64,000 bases of DNA from Serratia bockelmannii (GCF_008011855.1 NZ_VOUX01000033.1:1550001-1614000), one strand, 5' to 3'. Positions 10,014-19,428 are shown, counted from the first letter of the stretch. Notes: generated by a model from the letters alone, not told the origin. Made by a program: numbers and translations.

Positions 10014-13000
10014 ATGGAGATCAGCGCGCCGAACACGTTCGGCACACACAAAGGCGTCGTGCTGACGCATTCCCTGTTCGTGGCGCTGGCGACGTTTTTG
10101 CTCGCCTTGCTGAGCCTGTCGTTATCCAGTGAGGCTCATCACTTCACGCCGCTGTGGTTCCCGACCGCCGCCGCGATCGCCGTGCTGTATCGCCATCCCC
10201 CGCGTCATTGGGGTTTGCCGCTGCTGGCCAGCGGCACAGGCATCGTGCTCGCCAGCTTCCTGCTGTTCGGCCTCAGCGCCATTCCCGTCAAGCTGGCCGC
10301 CATCAACCTGCTGGAAGCGGCAGTGTGCGCTCTGCTGCTGCGCCGCACGCTGCCGGCGATCGATCCGCTGAGCGATCTGGGCTGTTGGCTGCGCTTCGTG
10401 GTCTGCGCGGTGATCTTCACCCCGCTGTTCAGCGCGCTGCTGGCCGCCGGGCTCTCGCCCACGCCGGATCAAACGTTCTGGCAATCGTTCGGCATCTGGT
10501 TCATCTCCGAAGCGATAGGGGTGCTGTCGCTGGCGCCGCTCGGCCTCACCTATCACCGCCGCACATTGGCAGTGCTGAACCCCTACCCGCTGCTGCTCAC
10601 GCTGATGGGCTCACTGGCCTTCAGCTACCTGGCGCTGACCTATCTGCCGTTCCCGTTCACCTTCGTCATCCTGCCGCTGCTGTGGGCCGCCATCGCGCTG
10701 CCGCGCTTCGAAGCCTTCGCCGTCTGCTTCTGCACCCTGCTGCTGATCACGGTGCTGATCTCGCTGGCCGTGCTGCACCTGCAGGCCTCTGCACACGTCT
10801 TCGGTGAGCTCGGCCTCTATCTGCCGATGTTGCTGATCCTGATCCCGGCGCACGCCATGGCGATGGTGATGCACACCTTCCGGGTGGAGAAACAGCACAT
10901 CGTCGAGAGCGAGAGCCGGTTTCGCAGCGCGCTGGAGTATTCCGCCATCGGCATGGCGCTGGTGTCGCCGGAGGGCAAATGGCTGCAGGTCAATCAGGCG
11001 CTGTGCAAACTGCTCGGCTATCCGCCCGAAAGACTTTATCGCCTGACCTTTCAAGAGATCACCCACCCGGACGATCTGAACGCCGACCTATCCCAACTGC
11101 ACGAACTGCTCGACGGCCATATCAGCAGCTACACCCTAGAGAAGCGCTATATCCGCAGCGACGGCCAGACGGTCTGGGCGCTGCTGGCGGTCTCGCTGGT
11201 GCGCGACGGCGAAGGCCGGCCGCTGTACTTCATCTCTCAGGTCGAGGACATCAGCGGCCTCAAACGCAGCGAGGCGGAGAACAACCGGCTGGTGGAGCGC
11301 ATTACGCTGGCCAACCAGGTGGGCGGCGTCGGCATCTGGGAATGGGTGATGAACCAGGAAAACTTCACCTGGGATCAGCGTATGTTCGAACTCTACGATC
11401 TCAATCCCGACCAAACGCCGACGCAGGCGCTGTGGCGCAGCCTGCTGGTGCCGGAAGATCGCGAGCGCACCGATCGCGAACTGGCCGAGATCCTGGCGCA
11501 GCCGCGGCCGTTCATCATGGAATTTCGCATTACCACGCGCGCCGGCAAATTGCGCCATATTCGCGGCCAGGGCAACGTGATCCTCGACGACCACGGCCGG
11601 CCGCTACGTATGATCGGCACCAATATCGACATGACCGAGCTCAAGATCCTCGCCGAGGCGCTGCACGAAGAAAAAGAGCGCCTGCACATCACTCTCGACG
11701 CCATCGGCGAAGGGGTGATCTCCACCGACGGCCACCTGCGCATCACCTTTATGAACCCGGTGGCCGAGCAAATGTGCGGCTGGCCGCTCGACCTGGCGTT
11801 CGGCATGCCGGTCGCCGGCGTGGTGCGCCTGACCAACGGCAAAGACGGCCCGGAAATCGAAAACCTCACGCAATACCCGCGGCAATGGCCGGCGGACTAT
11901 GCGCTGGTGCTGCACAGCCGTGACGGGCGTTATTTCGACGTGCAGCAGTCGGTCTCACCGCTGAAAACTCTCGACGGCGAAACCATGGGCGCGGTCATGG
12001 TGCTGCAGGACGTCACCGCCTCGCGCGAACTGATGAAAAAGCTCAGCTATAGCGCCTCACACGACGCGCTGACCGGGTTGCCGAACCGCACCCGCTTCGA
12101 GAAGCAGCTGAAGGCGGCGATCGCCGCCACCGGGGAACCGTCGCCGCCGCATTCGCTGGTATTCCTCGATCTGGATCGGTTCAAGGCGGTGAACGACACC
12201 GCCGGCCATGCGGCGGGCGATGCCCTGCTGCGGGACATCGCCCAGCTGATGCGGCATCAGCTGCGCAATAGCGACTGCCTGGCTCGGTTGGGTGGCGACG
12301 AGTTCGGTCTGATCCTGTTCGACTGCCGGCTGGAACAGGCCAAATCGCTGGTACAGCAGGTGGTCAACCAAATCAGCCAGCATCCGTTCTATTGGGAAGG
12401 AAAAATTTACCGCGTCGGCGCCAGCGCCGGCATCACGCACATCAGCGGCGACGCCCAAAGCAGCGAACTGTTGGCGCAGGCCGACATCGCCTGCTACACC
12501 GCCAAACACCACGGGCGCGGCCAGGTTTATCTATACGAAACGCGGCAAAAACAGCTGCTGGAACGGCAGCATGAATTGCTGAACTCGCAGGAGGTACAGG
12601 CCATCATCAGCGAGGGGCAACTGCGGCTGCTGACCCACGCGGTCGCGCCGCCGGCGACGCCGCTGTCGGCCGCGTTCCACCAGGTGAAGCTGCAGGTGAT
12701 GGCACCGGACGATCGGCCGCTGCCGCACGAGGCGTTCATCGCCGCCGCGCAGCTGTACGGCCTGATGCCGGATATCGACCGCTGGGCGGTGGCGCAGCTG
12801 CTGGTATCGTGCGCCGACGACATCAAGCGCAAGGGGCTGTCGCTCGCGTTGCCGCTGGCCACCGACAGCCTGCTGAGCACCGACTTCCAGCGCGAGCTGA
12901 CGGAAACGGTGCGCGCCTCCTCGCTGCCGCCGCAGGCACTGCTGTTTAGCGTCGATGAGGCTGCGGTGCTGGAACATGCCGCGCAGTGCCGGGCATTTCT

Positions 13001-13340
13001 CCGCGAGCTGCAGCAGCTGGGCTGCCGACTGATCGTCAACGGCTTTGGGCATAACATCAATGCCTTCGATGAGTTGGGCGATCAGAAGATAGACATCATT
13101 CGCATCGATGAACGCTTTATCACCAACGTGCACTGCAACCAGATGGATGAACTGATGGTCTCGATGCTCAACGGCGCGGCGCATCGAATCAAGGCGCAGA
13201 CGCTCGCCGGGCCGGCCCACCAGCCGGTGACGCTGCAGGCGCTGCGCGATATCGGCATCGATCTGGCGGACGGCGATCAGGTGGCGCTGGAGCAGCCGCT
13301 GGCGGTGTTGCTCAGCGACGGTTATTTCGGCATTCGCTAA
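10014..13340 (+). CDS. dgcE: Diguanylate cyclase DgcE (MASE1-PAS-PAS-PAS-GGDEF-degenerate EAL)
   Basis: Makes cyclic di-GMP at the inner membrane. The 1108-aa protein follows E. coli YegE/DgcE throughout: MASE1 membrane sensor with about eight helices (residues 15-290), three PAS domains (about 300-680, with motifs such as EYSAIGMALVSPEG), a GGDEF domain (about 685-850) and an EAL-like C-terminus (about 865-1105). The catalytic GGDEF is intact at 760-764. The inhibitory I-site RNSD sits exactly five residues before it. The EAL domain lacks the E-A-L signature and metal ligands, so no phosphodiesterase activity is expected; in E. coli this domain is regulatory. It is followed by alkA and yegD as in E. 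coli. Confidence 0.95.
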   Translation: MEISAPNTFGTHKGVVLTHSLFVALATFLLALLSLSLSSEAHHFTPLWFPTAAAIAVLYRHPPRHWGLPLLASGTGIVLASFLLFGLSAIPVKLAAINLLEAAVCALLLRRTLPAIDPLSDLGCWLRFVVCAVIFTPLFSALLAAGLSPTPDQTFWQSFGIWFISEAIGVLSLAPLGLTYHRRTLAVLNPYPLLLTLMGSLAFSYLALTYLPFPFTFVILPLLWAAIALPRFEAFAVCFCTLLLITVLISLAVLHLQASAHVFGELGLYLPMLLILIPAHAMAMVMHTFRVEKQHIVESESRFRSALEYSAIGMALVSPEGKWLQVNQALCKLLGYPPERLYRLTFQEITHPDDLNADLSQLHELLDGHISSYTLEKRYIRSDGQTVWALLAVSLVRDGEGRPLYFISQVEDISGLKRSEAENNRLVERITLANQVGGVGIWEWVMNQENFTWDQRMFELYDLNPDQTPTQALWRSLLVPEDRERTDRELAEILAQPRPFIMEFRITTRAGKLRHIRGQGNVILDDHGRPLRMIGTNIDMTELKILAEALHEEKERLHITLDAIGEGVISTDGHLRITFMNPVAEQMCGWPLDLAFGMPVAGVVRLTNGKDGPEIENLTQYPRQWPADYALVLHSRDGRYFDVQQSVSPLKTLDGETMGAVMVLQDVTASRELMKKLSYSASHDALTGLPNRTRFEKQLKAAIAATGEPSPPHSLVFLDLDRFKAVNDTAGHAAGDALLRDIAQLMRHQLRNSDCLARLGGDEFGLILFDCRLEQAKSLVQQVVNQISQHPFYWEGKIYRVGASAGITHISGDAQSSELLAQADIACYTAKHHGRGQVYLYETRQKQLLERQHELLNSQEVQAIISEGQLRLLTHAVAPPATPLSAAFHQVKLQVMAPDDRPLPHEAFIAAAQLYGLMPDIDRWAVAQLLVSCADDIKRKGLSLALPLATDSLLSTDFQRELTETVRASSLPPQALLFSVDEAAVLEHAAQCRAFLRELQQLGCRLIVNGFGHNINAFDELGDQKIDIIRIDERFITNVHCNQMDELMVSMLNGAAHRIKAQTLAGPAHQPVTLQALRDIGIDLADGDQVALEQPLAVLLSDGYFGIR

Positions 13341-13534
13341 TCCCTCTTCCTCACCGGCGCCGTCGCACGGGCACCGCCGCACTCCCCCGTATTTCACATT
13401 GTGTTAACCCATACGAGATTAGTGATATAAATAACACCTTAGGCTTAAACGATTAAGTAAGATGAATCGCCCATGCGAGTATCAGCGTATCCGTTGATTT
13501 TCCTCGACATGTGATGACTCAGGGATAAGGGACT

Positions 13535-13888
13535 ATGGAAAAGAAATGGTTTTCCGCCAGGGAACTGATGGGGAAGGCGGGGTTGCCCTCAACCCCACAA
13601 GGAGTCAATTTGATGGCCCGGCGAGAAGGCTGGGTCAGTCGCCGCCGCAGCGGCGTACAGGGCAAAGCGCTGGAATACCATATCGACAGCCTGCCATTCG
13701 GCGCGCGCAGCCTCTCGGCGTTGCACGAGGCCGATCATCCGGACTACGACGTCAAACGCCAGGATCCAATACGGGTCTGGATCGAGTATTACTATCACCT
13801 GACGCCGGCCGAACGGGAAAAGCTGCTGGCGTTCCTGATGCGTGAAGGCATGAGCCGCTTGCTGCAGCTGATCGACGCCCCCCGCTAG
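13535..13888 (+). CDS. Mu-type helix-turn-helix DNA-binding protein
   Basis: A 117-aa protein. Residues 1-55 (KKWFSARELMGKAGLP, RREGWVSRRRSG, GKALEYHIDSLP) resemble the winged-helix DNA-binding domain at the N-terminus of phage Mu transposase and repressor. The rest is helical and ends with LLAFLMREGMSRLLQL, a tail reminiscent of the E. coli YfeC family. It has its own ribosome-binding site (AAGGG) and about 190 bp of upstream non-coding DNA, and is not inside any visible phage. A transcriptional regulator with unknown targets is the likeliest role. It ends 7 bp before the converging alkA stop. Confidence 0.75.
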   Translation: MEKKWFSARELMGKAGLPSTPQGVNLMARREGWVSRRRSGVQGKALEYHIDSLPFGARSLSALHEADHPDYDVKRQDPIRVWIEYYYHLTPAEREKLLAFLMREGMSRLLQLIDAPR

Positions 13889-13894
13889 CCACGT

Positions 13895-15355
13895 TCAACT
13901 CCCCCCTTCCGGCGCCCAGCCGCCGTTGTGCCACAGGTGCAGCGTGGCGTAAGAGCGCCACGGGCGCCAGCGCTCGGCGTAGCGTTCAATCTGGCGCGGC
14001 GTCATGCCAGGGAAACGCTGTTTGATCAGGTAGTCGCCGGCCAGGAACACGTCCGGCCACGACCAGGCGCGCATGGCGATATAGCTGGCGGTCCAGTTGC
14101 CGATGCCCGGCAGCGCGGTCAGCGCCTTGATGCCCTGTTCAATATCCAGCACGTTATCGAGCTGCAGCCGCCCTTCGCCCAGCGCGCGGGCGATCTCGAT
14201 CAGCGCCGCCGCACGCTTCACCTGCACCCCGAGCGGGCGCAGTTCTTCGGGCTGCAACTGCGCCACCCGTGCTGCGGTGGGGAAGACATGGGTGATGCCC
14301 TCATGTGGCGTTGCCAGAGCTTCCCCCCAGCGTTCGGCCATCCGCCCGGCGAAGGTCGCCGCCATTTTCACGCTGACCAACTGGCCCAGCACCGCACGCG
14401 CCGCCTGCTCGAAACTGTTCACGCAGCCCGGCAGGCGCAATCCCGGCGCATCGGCCGCCAGCGAACCCAGCGCCTCATTGATGCGATCCGGCGCGGCATC
14501 CAAATCGAACAGCAAGCGTACGCGGCGCAGCACCTCCGTCGTCACCAGACTGAGCGCCGGCGCGATCTCTACCCTGACCCGGTTGCGCGCTTCTTCCGGC
14601 TGTACGCTGACCCAGCCGCAATACTCCGTGCCGGCCTGGCTGACGGCGATCGAGCGCAGGTAGCGGCGTCCCTCGACCCGCTCTACGCCCTGCACGGCGC
14701 GCGCCTGCAAGAAGTTCAGCATGCGATCCCAGTCATAGGGCGGCCGATAGCCCAGGTGAAACACCAACCCGCTGGCGGCCGCCCGTTCACCACGCGCGCC
14801 GCCGCTGCGCAGCGCCGACGGGATCAGGCGGTAGCGCGCCTTGAACAGCTCGTTGAAACGCCGCAGGCTGCCGAAACCGGCGGCGAACGCCACCTCGCTG
14901 AGCGGCAGGTCGGTATCCGCCAACAGGCGCTTGGCCTGCAGCAGCCGGTGCGACTGCGCGTAATCGATCGGCGAAGCGCCAAACTGCTCGGCGAAGATAC
15001 GCCGCAGGTGGCGATCGGAAATGCCGAGCCGCGCCGCCAGCGCTTCGCAACTGTGTTCGGACAGATAGCCCTGCTCGATGAGCTGCACCGCCACCTGGGC
15101 ATAGCGGTTGCCCAGATCGATCAGCGCCAGGCCAGGGGCCAGTTCCGGTCGGCATTTGAGGCAGGGGCGAAACCCCGCCAGTTCAGCCGCCGCCGCGCTC
15201 GGATAAAAGGTGCAGTTTTCCCGCTTCGGCGTGCGGGCGCTGCACACCGGGCGACAATAGATGCCGGTGGAAGAGACGCCGACGAAAAAACGGCCGTCGA
15301 ATTTGCGGTCACGCGCGCGCAGCGCGTCGTACAACGCTTGCTGTTGAGTATTCAT
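13895..15355 (-). CDS. alkA: Ada-AlkA fusion: methyl-sensing regulator and 3-methyladenine DNA glycosylase II
   Basis: 486 aa combining an Ada-like sensor with a base-excision glycosylase. Residues 1-75 form the Ada zinc domain with four cysteines (C34, C38, C65, C68; TGIYCRPVC and FRPCLKC). An AraC-type HTH follows at about 85-190, then the AlkA N-terminal domain and an HhH-GPD domain (about 320-480). The catalytic Asp is conserved in LAGDYLIKQRFPGM. Start chosen at MNTQQQALYDALRARD, which gives the family N-terminus; the reading frame stays open upstream to 15487, and ATG 15385 is an alternative. C34 should accept methyl from phosphotriesters, letting the protein activate its own gene. E. 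coli keeps Ada and AlkA separate. Confidence 0.9.
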   Translation of the reverse strand: MNTQQQALYDALRARDRKFDGRFFVGVSSTGIYCRPVCSARTPKRENCTFYPSAAAAELAGFRPCLKCRPELAPGLALIDLGNRYAQVAVQLIEQGYLSEHSCEALAARLGISDRHLRRIFAEQFGASPIDYAQSHRLLQAKRLLADTDLPLSEVAFAAGFGSLRRFNELFKARYRLIPSALRSGGARGERAAASGLVFHLGYRPPYDWDRMLNFLQARAVQGVERVEGRRYLRSIAVSQAGTEYCGWVSVQPEEARNRVRVEIAPALSLVTTEVLRRVRLLFDLDAAPDRINEALGSLAADAPGLRLPGCVNSFEQAARAVLGQLVSVKMAATFAGRMAERWGEALATPHEGITHVFPTAARVAQLQPEELRPLGVQVKRAAALIEIARALGEGRLQLDNVLDIEQGIKALTALPGIGNWTASYIAMRAWSWPDVFLAGDYLIKQRFPGMTPRQIERYAERWRPWRSYATLHLWHNGGWAPEGGS

Positions 15356-15549
15356 GGCAACGCTCGGGTTCGGTTTTTTCTGCATTATGGGGCTCGCCTG
15401 ACGCGCTGACGTGCGGAATTCGGACATTAAGTTAAGCACGCCGCCGCCGCGCCCGCTAAATTTTTCGACACTCGCGCATTGGCGCATTGCCCGCCGGCCC
15501 CGTCTCGGGTAAAGTCGCCCCCCTTCATTGGCATGGGGACAAAAAAGAG

Positions 15550-16902
15550 ATGTTTATTGGATTCGACTACGGGACAGCCAACTGTTCCGTTGCAGTGATG
15601 CGCGACCACGGCCCCGAGCTGTTGACGCTGGAAAACAACGAGCCGTATCTGCCTTCGATGCTGTGCGCGCCGACCCGCGAAGCGGTGAGCGAATGCCTGC
15701 ACCGCCATTGGCAGGTGCCGACCGGCAGCGAAGAAAACCAGCAGCTGCTGCGCCGCGCCATCAGTTACAACCGCGAAGAAGACATTCCGGTCAACGGCGA
15801 CAGCGTGCTGTTCGGCCTGCAGGCGCTGGCGCACTATATGGAAGATCCCGAAGAGGTGTACTTCGTGCGCTCGCCGAAGTCCTTCCTCGGCGCCAACGGC
15901 CTGAAACCGCAGCAGATCGCGCTGTTCGAAGACCTGGTGTGCGCCATGATGTTCCACATCAAACGCCAGGCGGAAAACGTGCTGCAGACCGGCATCGATC
16001 AGGCGGTGATCGGCCGGCCGATCAACTTCCAGGGCATCGGCGGCGACGAAGCCAACCGGCAGGCGCAGGGCATTTTGCAGCGCGCCGCCGAACGTGCCGG
16101 TTTCAAGGACATTGAATTCCAGTTCGAGCCGGTGGCAGCGGGGCTGGACTTCGAGGCGACGCTGAGCGAAGAGCAAACCGTGCTGGTGGTAGACATCGGC
16201 GGCGGCACCACCGACTGCTCGGTGCTGCTGATGGGGCCGCAGTGGCGCGACCGCGCCGATCGTCAGCAGAGCCTGCTGGGCCACAGCGGCTGCCGGGTCG
16301 GCGGAAACGATCTGGACATCATGCTGGCCTTCAAACAGCTGATGCCGCTGTTCGGCCTGGGCGGCGAAACCGCGAAGGGCATCGCCCTGCCGGCGCTGCC
16401 TTACTGGAACGCGGTGGCGACCAACGACGTGCCGGCGCAAAATGACTTCTACAGCGCCGCCAACGGCCGCGTGCTGCGCGATCTGATCCTCGACGCGGCG
16501 GAGCCGGAAAAGGTCAAACGCCTGCTGAAAGTGTACCAACAGCGCCTGAGCTACCGATTGGTGCGGGCGGCCGAAGAGAGTAAGATCGCCCTGTCCGGCC
16601 AAACGGCCATCAGCGCGCCGCTCAATTTCGTGCAGGCCGATCTGGCGGAGAGCATCAGCCAGGCTCAGCTCGCCGACGCCATTTCGCAGCCGTTGATGCG
16701 CATTCAGGAGCAGGTCAGCGCCGCGCTGGCCAGCAGCCAGACCGCGCCGCAGGTGATCTACCTGACCGGCGGCAGCGCGCGCTCACCTCTGCTGCGCGCC
16801 GCGCTGCAACAGCAGCTGCCGGGCATTCCGATCGTCGGCGGCAACGACTTCGGCTCAGTCACCGCCGGGCTGGCGCGCTGGGCGCAAACGCTGTTCCGTT
16901 GA
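15550..16902 (+). CDS. yegD: YegD, Hsp70-family chaperone-like ATPase
   Basis: A 450-aa DnaK-like nucleotide-binding domain protein without the usual substrate-binding half. It matches E. coli YegD closely: MFIGFDYGTANCSVAVM as phosphate-1 loop, VVDIGGGTTDCSVLLMG as phosphate-2 loop, and YLTGGSARSPLLR as adenosine loop. The frame is open upstream, but ATG 15550 matches the family start and has AAGAG upstream. It is divergent from alkA, as in E. coli. The client is unknown. A strong terminator follows. Confidence 0.95.
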   Translation: MFIGFDYGTANCSVAVMRDHGPELLTLENNEPYLPSMLCAPTREAVSECLHRHWQVPTGSEENQQLLRRAISYNREEDIPVNGDSVLFGLQALAHYMEDPEEVYFVRSPKSFLGANGLKPQQIALFEDLVCAMMFHIKRQAENVLQTGIDQAVIGRPINFQGIGGDEANRQAQGILQRAAERAGFKDIEFQFEPVAAGLDFEATLSEEQTVLVVDIGGGTTDCSVLLMGPQWRDRADRQQSLLGHSGCRVGGNDLDIMLAFKQLMPLFGLGGETAKGIALPALPYWNAVATNDVPAQNDFYSAANGRVLRDLILDAAEPEKVKRLLKVYQQRLSYRLVRAAEESKIALSGQTAISAPLNFVQADLAESISQAQLADAISQPLMRIQEQVSAALASSQTAPQVIYLTGGSARSPLLRAALQQQLPGIPIVGGNDFGSVTAGLARWAQTLFR

Positions 16903-16908
16903 CAGCCC

Positions 16909-16932
16909 AAGGGCGCGGCTCGCCGCGCCCTT
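16909..16932 (+). terminator. Hairpin terminator after yegD
   Basis: Stem AAGGGCGCGG (16909-16918) with CCGCGCCCTT (16923-16932), tetraloop CTCG, short T content after. The adjoining GNAT start at 16954 suggests partial readthrough is possible. Confidence 0.75.
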
Positions 16933-16953
16933 GTTCATTGGAGGCTATGCATC

Positions 16954-17520
16954 ATGTCGACCATCCTTACCCTCGACAGCGCCAGGCTGCGGCTGCGCGC
17001 CTGGTGCGACGACGATCTGCCGGCCTTCGCCGCGCTTAACGCCGATCCGCAGGTGATGCACTATTTCCCGGCGACGATGACGGCCGAGGAAAGCCACGCG
17101 CAGGCCGAACGCATCCGCGCCTTCATGCAACAACATAGCTGGGGGCTATGGGCGGTGGAAGTGAAAGGCGGCGCGCCTTTTATCGGTTTTGTCGGGCTGG
17201 CGCGGCCGGGCGACGATCTGCCTTGTGCCCCCTGCGTGGAGATTGGCTGGCGGCTGGCGGCGGCCCACTGGGGCAACGGCTACGCCGCTGAAGCGGCACG
17301 CGCTGTGCTGGCGTGCGCCTTCGACACGCTGCACTTGCCGGAAGTGGTGTCCTTCACCGCCGAAAATAACCAGCCGTCGCGCCGGGTGATGACGCGCATC
17401 GGCATGCAGTTTGACGGCGAAACCTTCCTGCACCCGCGCCTGCCGACGGGCCATCCGCTGCAAAAGCACGTCTTGTATCGGCTGAACCGGCAAATGTGGC
17501 GCGAACGCCACGGCGATTAA
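16954..17520 (+). CDS. GNAT family N-acetyltransferase (RimJ/RimL type)
   Basis: 188 aa with the RimJ/RimL-like acetyltransferase fold: the start LDSARLRLRAWCDDDLPAFA, the central beta-bulge strand EIGWRLAAAHWGNGYAAEAA containing the acetyl-CoA pyrophosphate-binding segment, and the late SFTAENNQPSRRVMTRIGM motif. Substrate unknown; relatives acetylate ribosomal proteins, amino acids or antibiotics. Its stop overlaps the converging PNPOx-family gene by 4 bp. Confidence 0.85.
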   Translation: MSTILTLDSARLRLRAWCDDDLPAFAALNADPQVMHYFPATMTAEESHAQAERIRAFMQQHSWGLWAVEVKGGAPFIGFVGLARPGDDLPCAPCVEIGWRLAAAHWGNGYAAEAARAVLACAFDTLHLPEVVSFTAENNQPSRRVMTRIGMQFDGETFLHPRLPTGHPLQKHVLYRLNRQMWRERHGD

Positions 17521-18134
17521 TACAGCGTATCCTTCAGCCGCTGCGGCAGCGCGCTGTCGTACTCCTCACCGTCGAAGCGCGTTTGGCTCACCGCGGCCAA
17601 AATATGGCCGGGGCTGGGCAGCGCCGAACGTTCGAGGCGGCTGCCCTCTTCCCACAATCCCGAACGCAAGATCGCCCGGCTGCACTGGAAGAACACCGCC
17701 TCCACCCGAATGCGCAGCACCGAACGCGGCAGCTGGTTGCGATGGACGAAGCGCTGCAGCATCGCCGGCGCCACCACGATTTCCGCCCGCCCGTTAATCC
17801 GCAGCGTTTCGCCGATGCCGGGGATCAGCAACAGCAGCGCCACCCGGTTGTCGTGCAGGATATTGCGCAGGCTGTCGATGCGGTTATTGCCGCGACGGTC
17901 CGGCAGCAGCAGGGTTTTCTCGTCTTCGATATGGATAAAACCGGCCGGATCGCCGCGCGGAGAAACATCCATGCCGTCCGGCCCGACCGTCGAGAGCGCG
18001 GCAAACGGCGCCGCCTCGATAAACGGGCGGTACGCCGGGTGAATATAGCTGACTTCTTTAAAAACCGAGGGCGCGGCGGGTTTGCCGTACAGCTGTTCCA
18101 GCGTCGCGAGGTCGTTGATGGTATCACCAGACAT
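17517..18134 (-). CDS. Pyridoxamine 5'-phosphate oxidase-family flavoprotein
   Basis: 205 aa with a split-barrel flavin-binding fold. Recognisable stretches are FAALSTVGPDGMDVSPRGDP, LLLPDRRGNNRIDSLRNIL and LLLLIPGIGETLRINGRAEI, typical of the MSMEG_1061-like subgroup. Start chosen at MSGDTIND, with AGGA about 8 nt upstream, rather than an in-frame ATG at 18173. The subgroup is thought to bind FMN or F420-like cofactors; the physiological substrate is not known. Confidence 0.8.
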   Translation of the reverse strand: MSGDTINDLATLEQLYGKPAAPSVFKEVSYIHPAYRPFIEAAPFAALSTVGPDGMDVSPRGDPAGFIHIEDEKTLLLPDRRGNNRIDSLRNILHDNRVALLLLIPGIGETLRINGRAEIVVAPAMLQRFVHRNQLPRSVLRIRVEAVFFQCSRAILRSGLWEEGSRLERSALPSPGHILAAVSQTRFDGEEYDSALPQRLKDTLY

Positions 18135-18202
18135 TGCGGGTTCCTGAATGGGCCATGTTAACCCCTTCAGCATAGAGCAAAATCGCCGCCGGGTAACGCC
18201 CC

Positions 18203-19156
18203 CTACTCGGCGCTGGCGTCGTTCAGCGCCTGAATGTCGTCCGCATCCAGCGTCAGGCGGGTGGCGCTGACCAACTCATCCAGCTGCGGCAACGAGGTCG
18301 CACTGACGATCGGCGCGGTGATGCTCGGGCGCGCTATCAGCCAGGCCAGCGAAACCTGCGCCGGGGAGCTGCCGTGTTTGCCCGCCACCTGATCCAGCGC
18401 CGCCAGAATGCGGAAACCGCGCGGGTTCAGGTAGCGTTCGACGATGCGATCGCCGCGCTGGCTTTTGCCCTCGTCCGCTTTGCTGCGGTATTTGCCGGTC
18501 AGAAAACCACTGGCCAGCGCGAAGAAGTTGATCACCCCGAGGCCATGGCGCTGCGCCACGCCTTCCAGCTCGGCTTCATACCCTTCGCGCGCATACAGGT
18601 TATATTCCGGCTGCAGGGTTTCGTAGCGCGCCAATCCGTTGCTCTCGCTCACCCGCAGCGCTTCTTCCAGGCGATCCGCCTGATAGTTGGAGGCGCCGAT
18701 CGCCCGCACCTTGCCGGCCTTGATCAGCGCATCGAACGCCGCCAGCGTCTCTTCCAACGGCGTATCGCGGTCATCATCGTGCGACTGATAAAGATCGATA
18801 TAATCCGTTTGCAGGCGGCGCAGCGAATCTTCCACCGCCTGCTGAATATAGCGCGGCGACAGCCCCTGTTTGCCTTCGCCCATCGGTTTGCCCACCTTGG
18901 TGGCGATGATCACCTGGTCGCGCTTGCCGCTCTTCTTGAGCCATTCGCCGATGACGGTTTCCGATTCGCCGCCCCGGTTGCCCGGCGCCCAGCTGGAATA
19001 GACATCGGCGGTGTCGATAAAGTTGAGCTGATTGTCCACCAGCGCATCCAGCAGGCTGAAAGAGGTCGCTTGATCCGCCGTCCAGCCGAACACGTTGCCG
19101 CCGAAGGTCAACGCCGGCACCTGAATGCCCGAACGGCCCAGTTGTTTCTTGCTCAT
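18203..19156 (-). CDS. Aldo/keto reductase
   Basis: 317-aa NAD(P)H-dependent aldo/keto reductase of the YajO/Tas-like, voltage-channel-beta type. The TIM-barrel tetrad is visible: Asp48 and Tyr53 (FIDTADVYSSW), the Lys in IIATKVGKP and the His in DLYQSHDDDRDTP. GGAG lies 8 nt before ATG 19156; an adjacent GTG (19159) is an alternative start. It faces away from mdtA across about 270 bp. The physiological carbonyl substrate cannot be read from sequence. Confidence 0.9.
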   Translation of the reverse strand: MSKKQLGRSGIQVPALTFGGNVFGWTADQATSFSLLDALVDNQLNFIDTADVYSSWAPGNRGGESETVIGEWLKKSGKRDQVIIATKVGKPMGEGKQGLSPRYIQQAVEDSLRRLQTDYIDLYQSHDDDRDTPLEETLAAFDALIKAGKVRAIGASNYQADRLEEALRVSESNGLARYETLQPEYNLYAREGYEAELEGVAQRHGLGVINFFALASGFLTGKYRSKADEGKSQRGDRIVERYLNPRGFRILAALDQVAGKHGSSPAQVSLAWLIARPSITAPIVSATSLPQLDELVSATRLTLDADDIQALNDASAE

Positions 19157-19303
19157 CACAAAGGCTCCATGGGTTAAATGATTTGCCTGTTAATTATTAG
19201 CGCCAAATACAGGAAATCGTTAAAACGTATTGGCTATAAGCCGGAATAAATCACTTATAAACATAGCACGCTCAAATCACCCACTTATTAAGACAATGCT
19301 GAC

Positions 19304-19321
19304 GGTTCCTCCATATTTCCT
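19304..19321 (+). promoter_or_regulatory. Possible BaeR box upstream of mdtA
   Basis: The stretch centred on TTCCTCCATATTTCC shares the CTCCAT core with the known E. coli BaeR site (TTTTTCTCCATDATTGGC), at roughly 11 of 18 positions. It lies about 110 bp before the mdtA ATG. Weak match, offered only because baeSR is in the same operon. Confidence 0.25.
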
Positions 19322-19428
19322 TCATTTTTATGCCGTCTTCGCTGGCTAAACTAGTATCCTGTAAGGAGTGTCATTTTTGTGGCAATGAGTGCCCGCGCCC
19401 CTGCCTTTTGGAGAGAATTTTCACCACC

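Noticed and set aside
13928-15409. 493-codon open frame opposite alkA
   Set aside because: Shadow of the Ada-AlkA gene, which has all catalytic residues.
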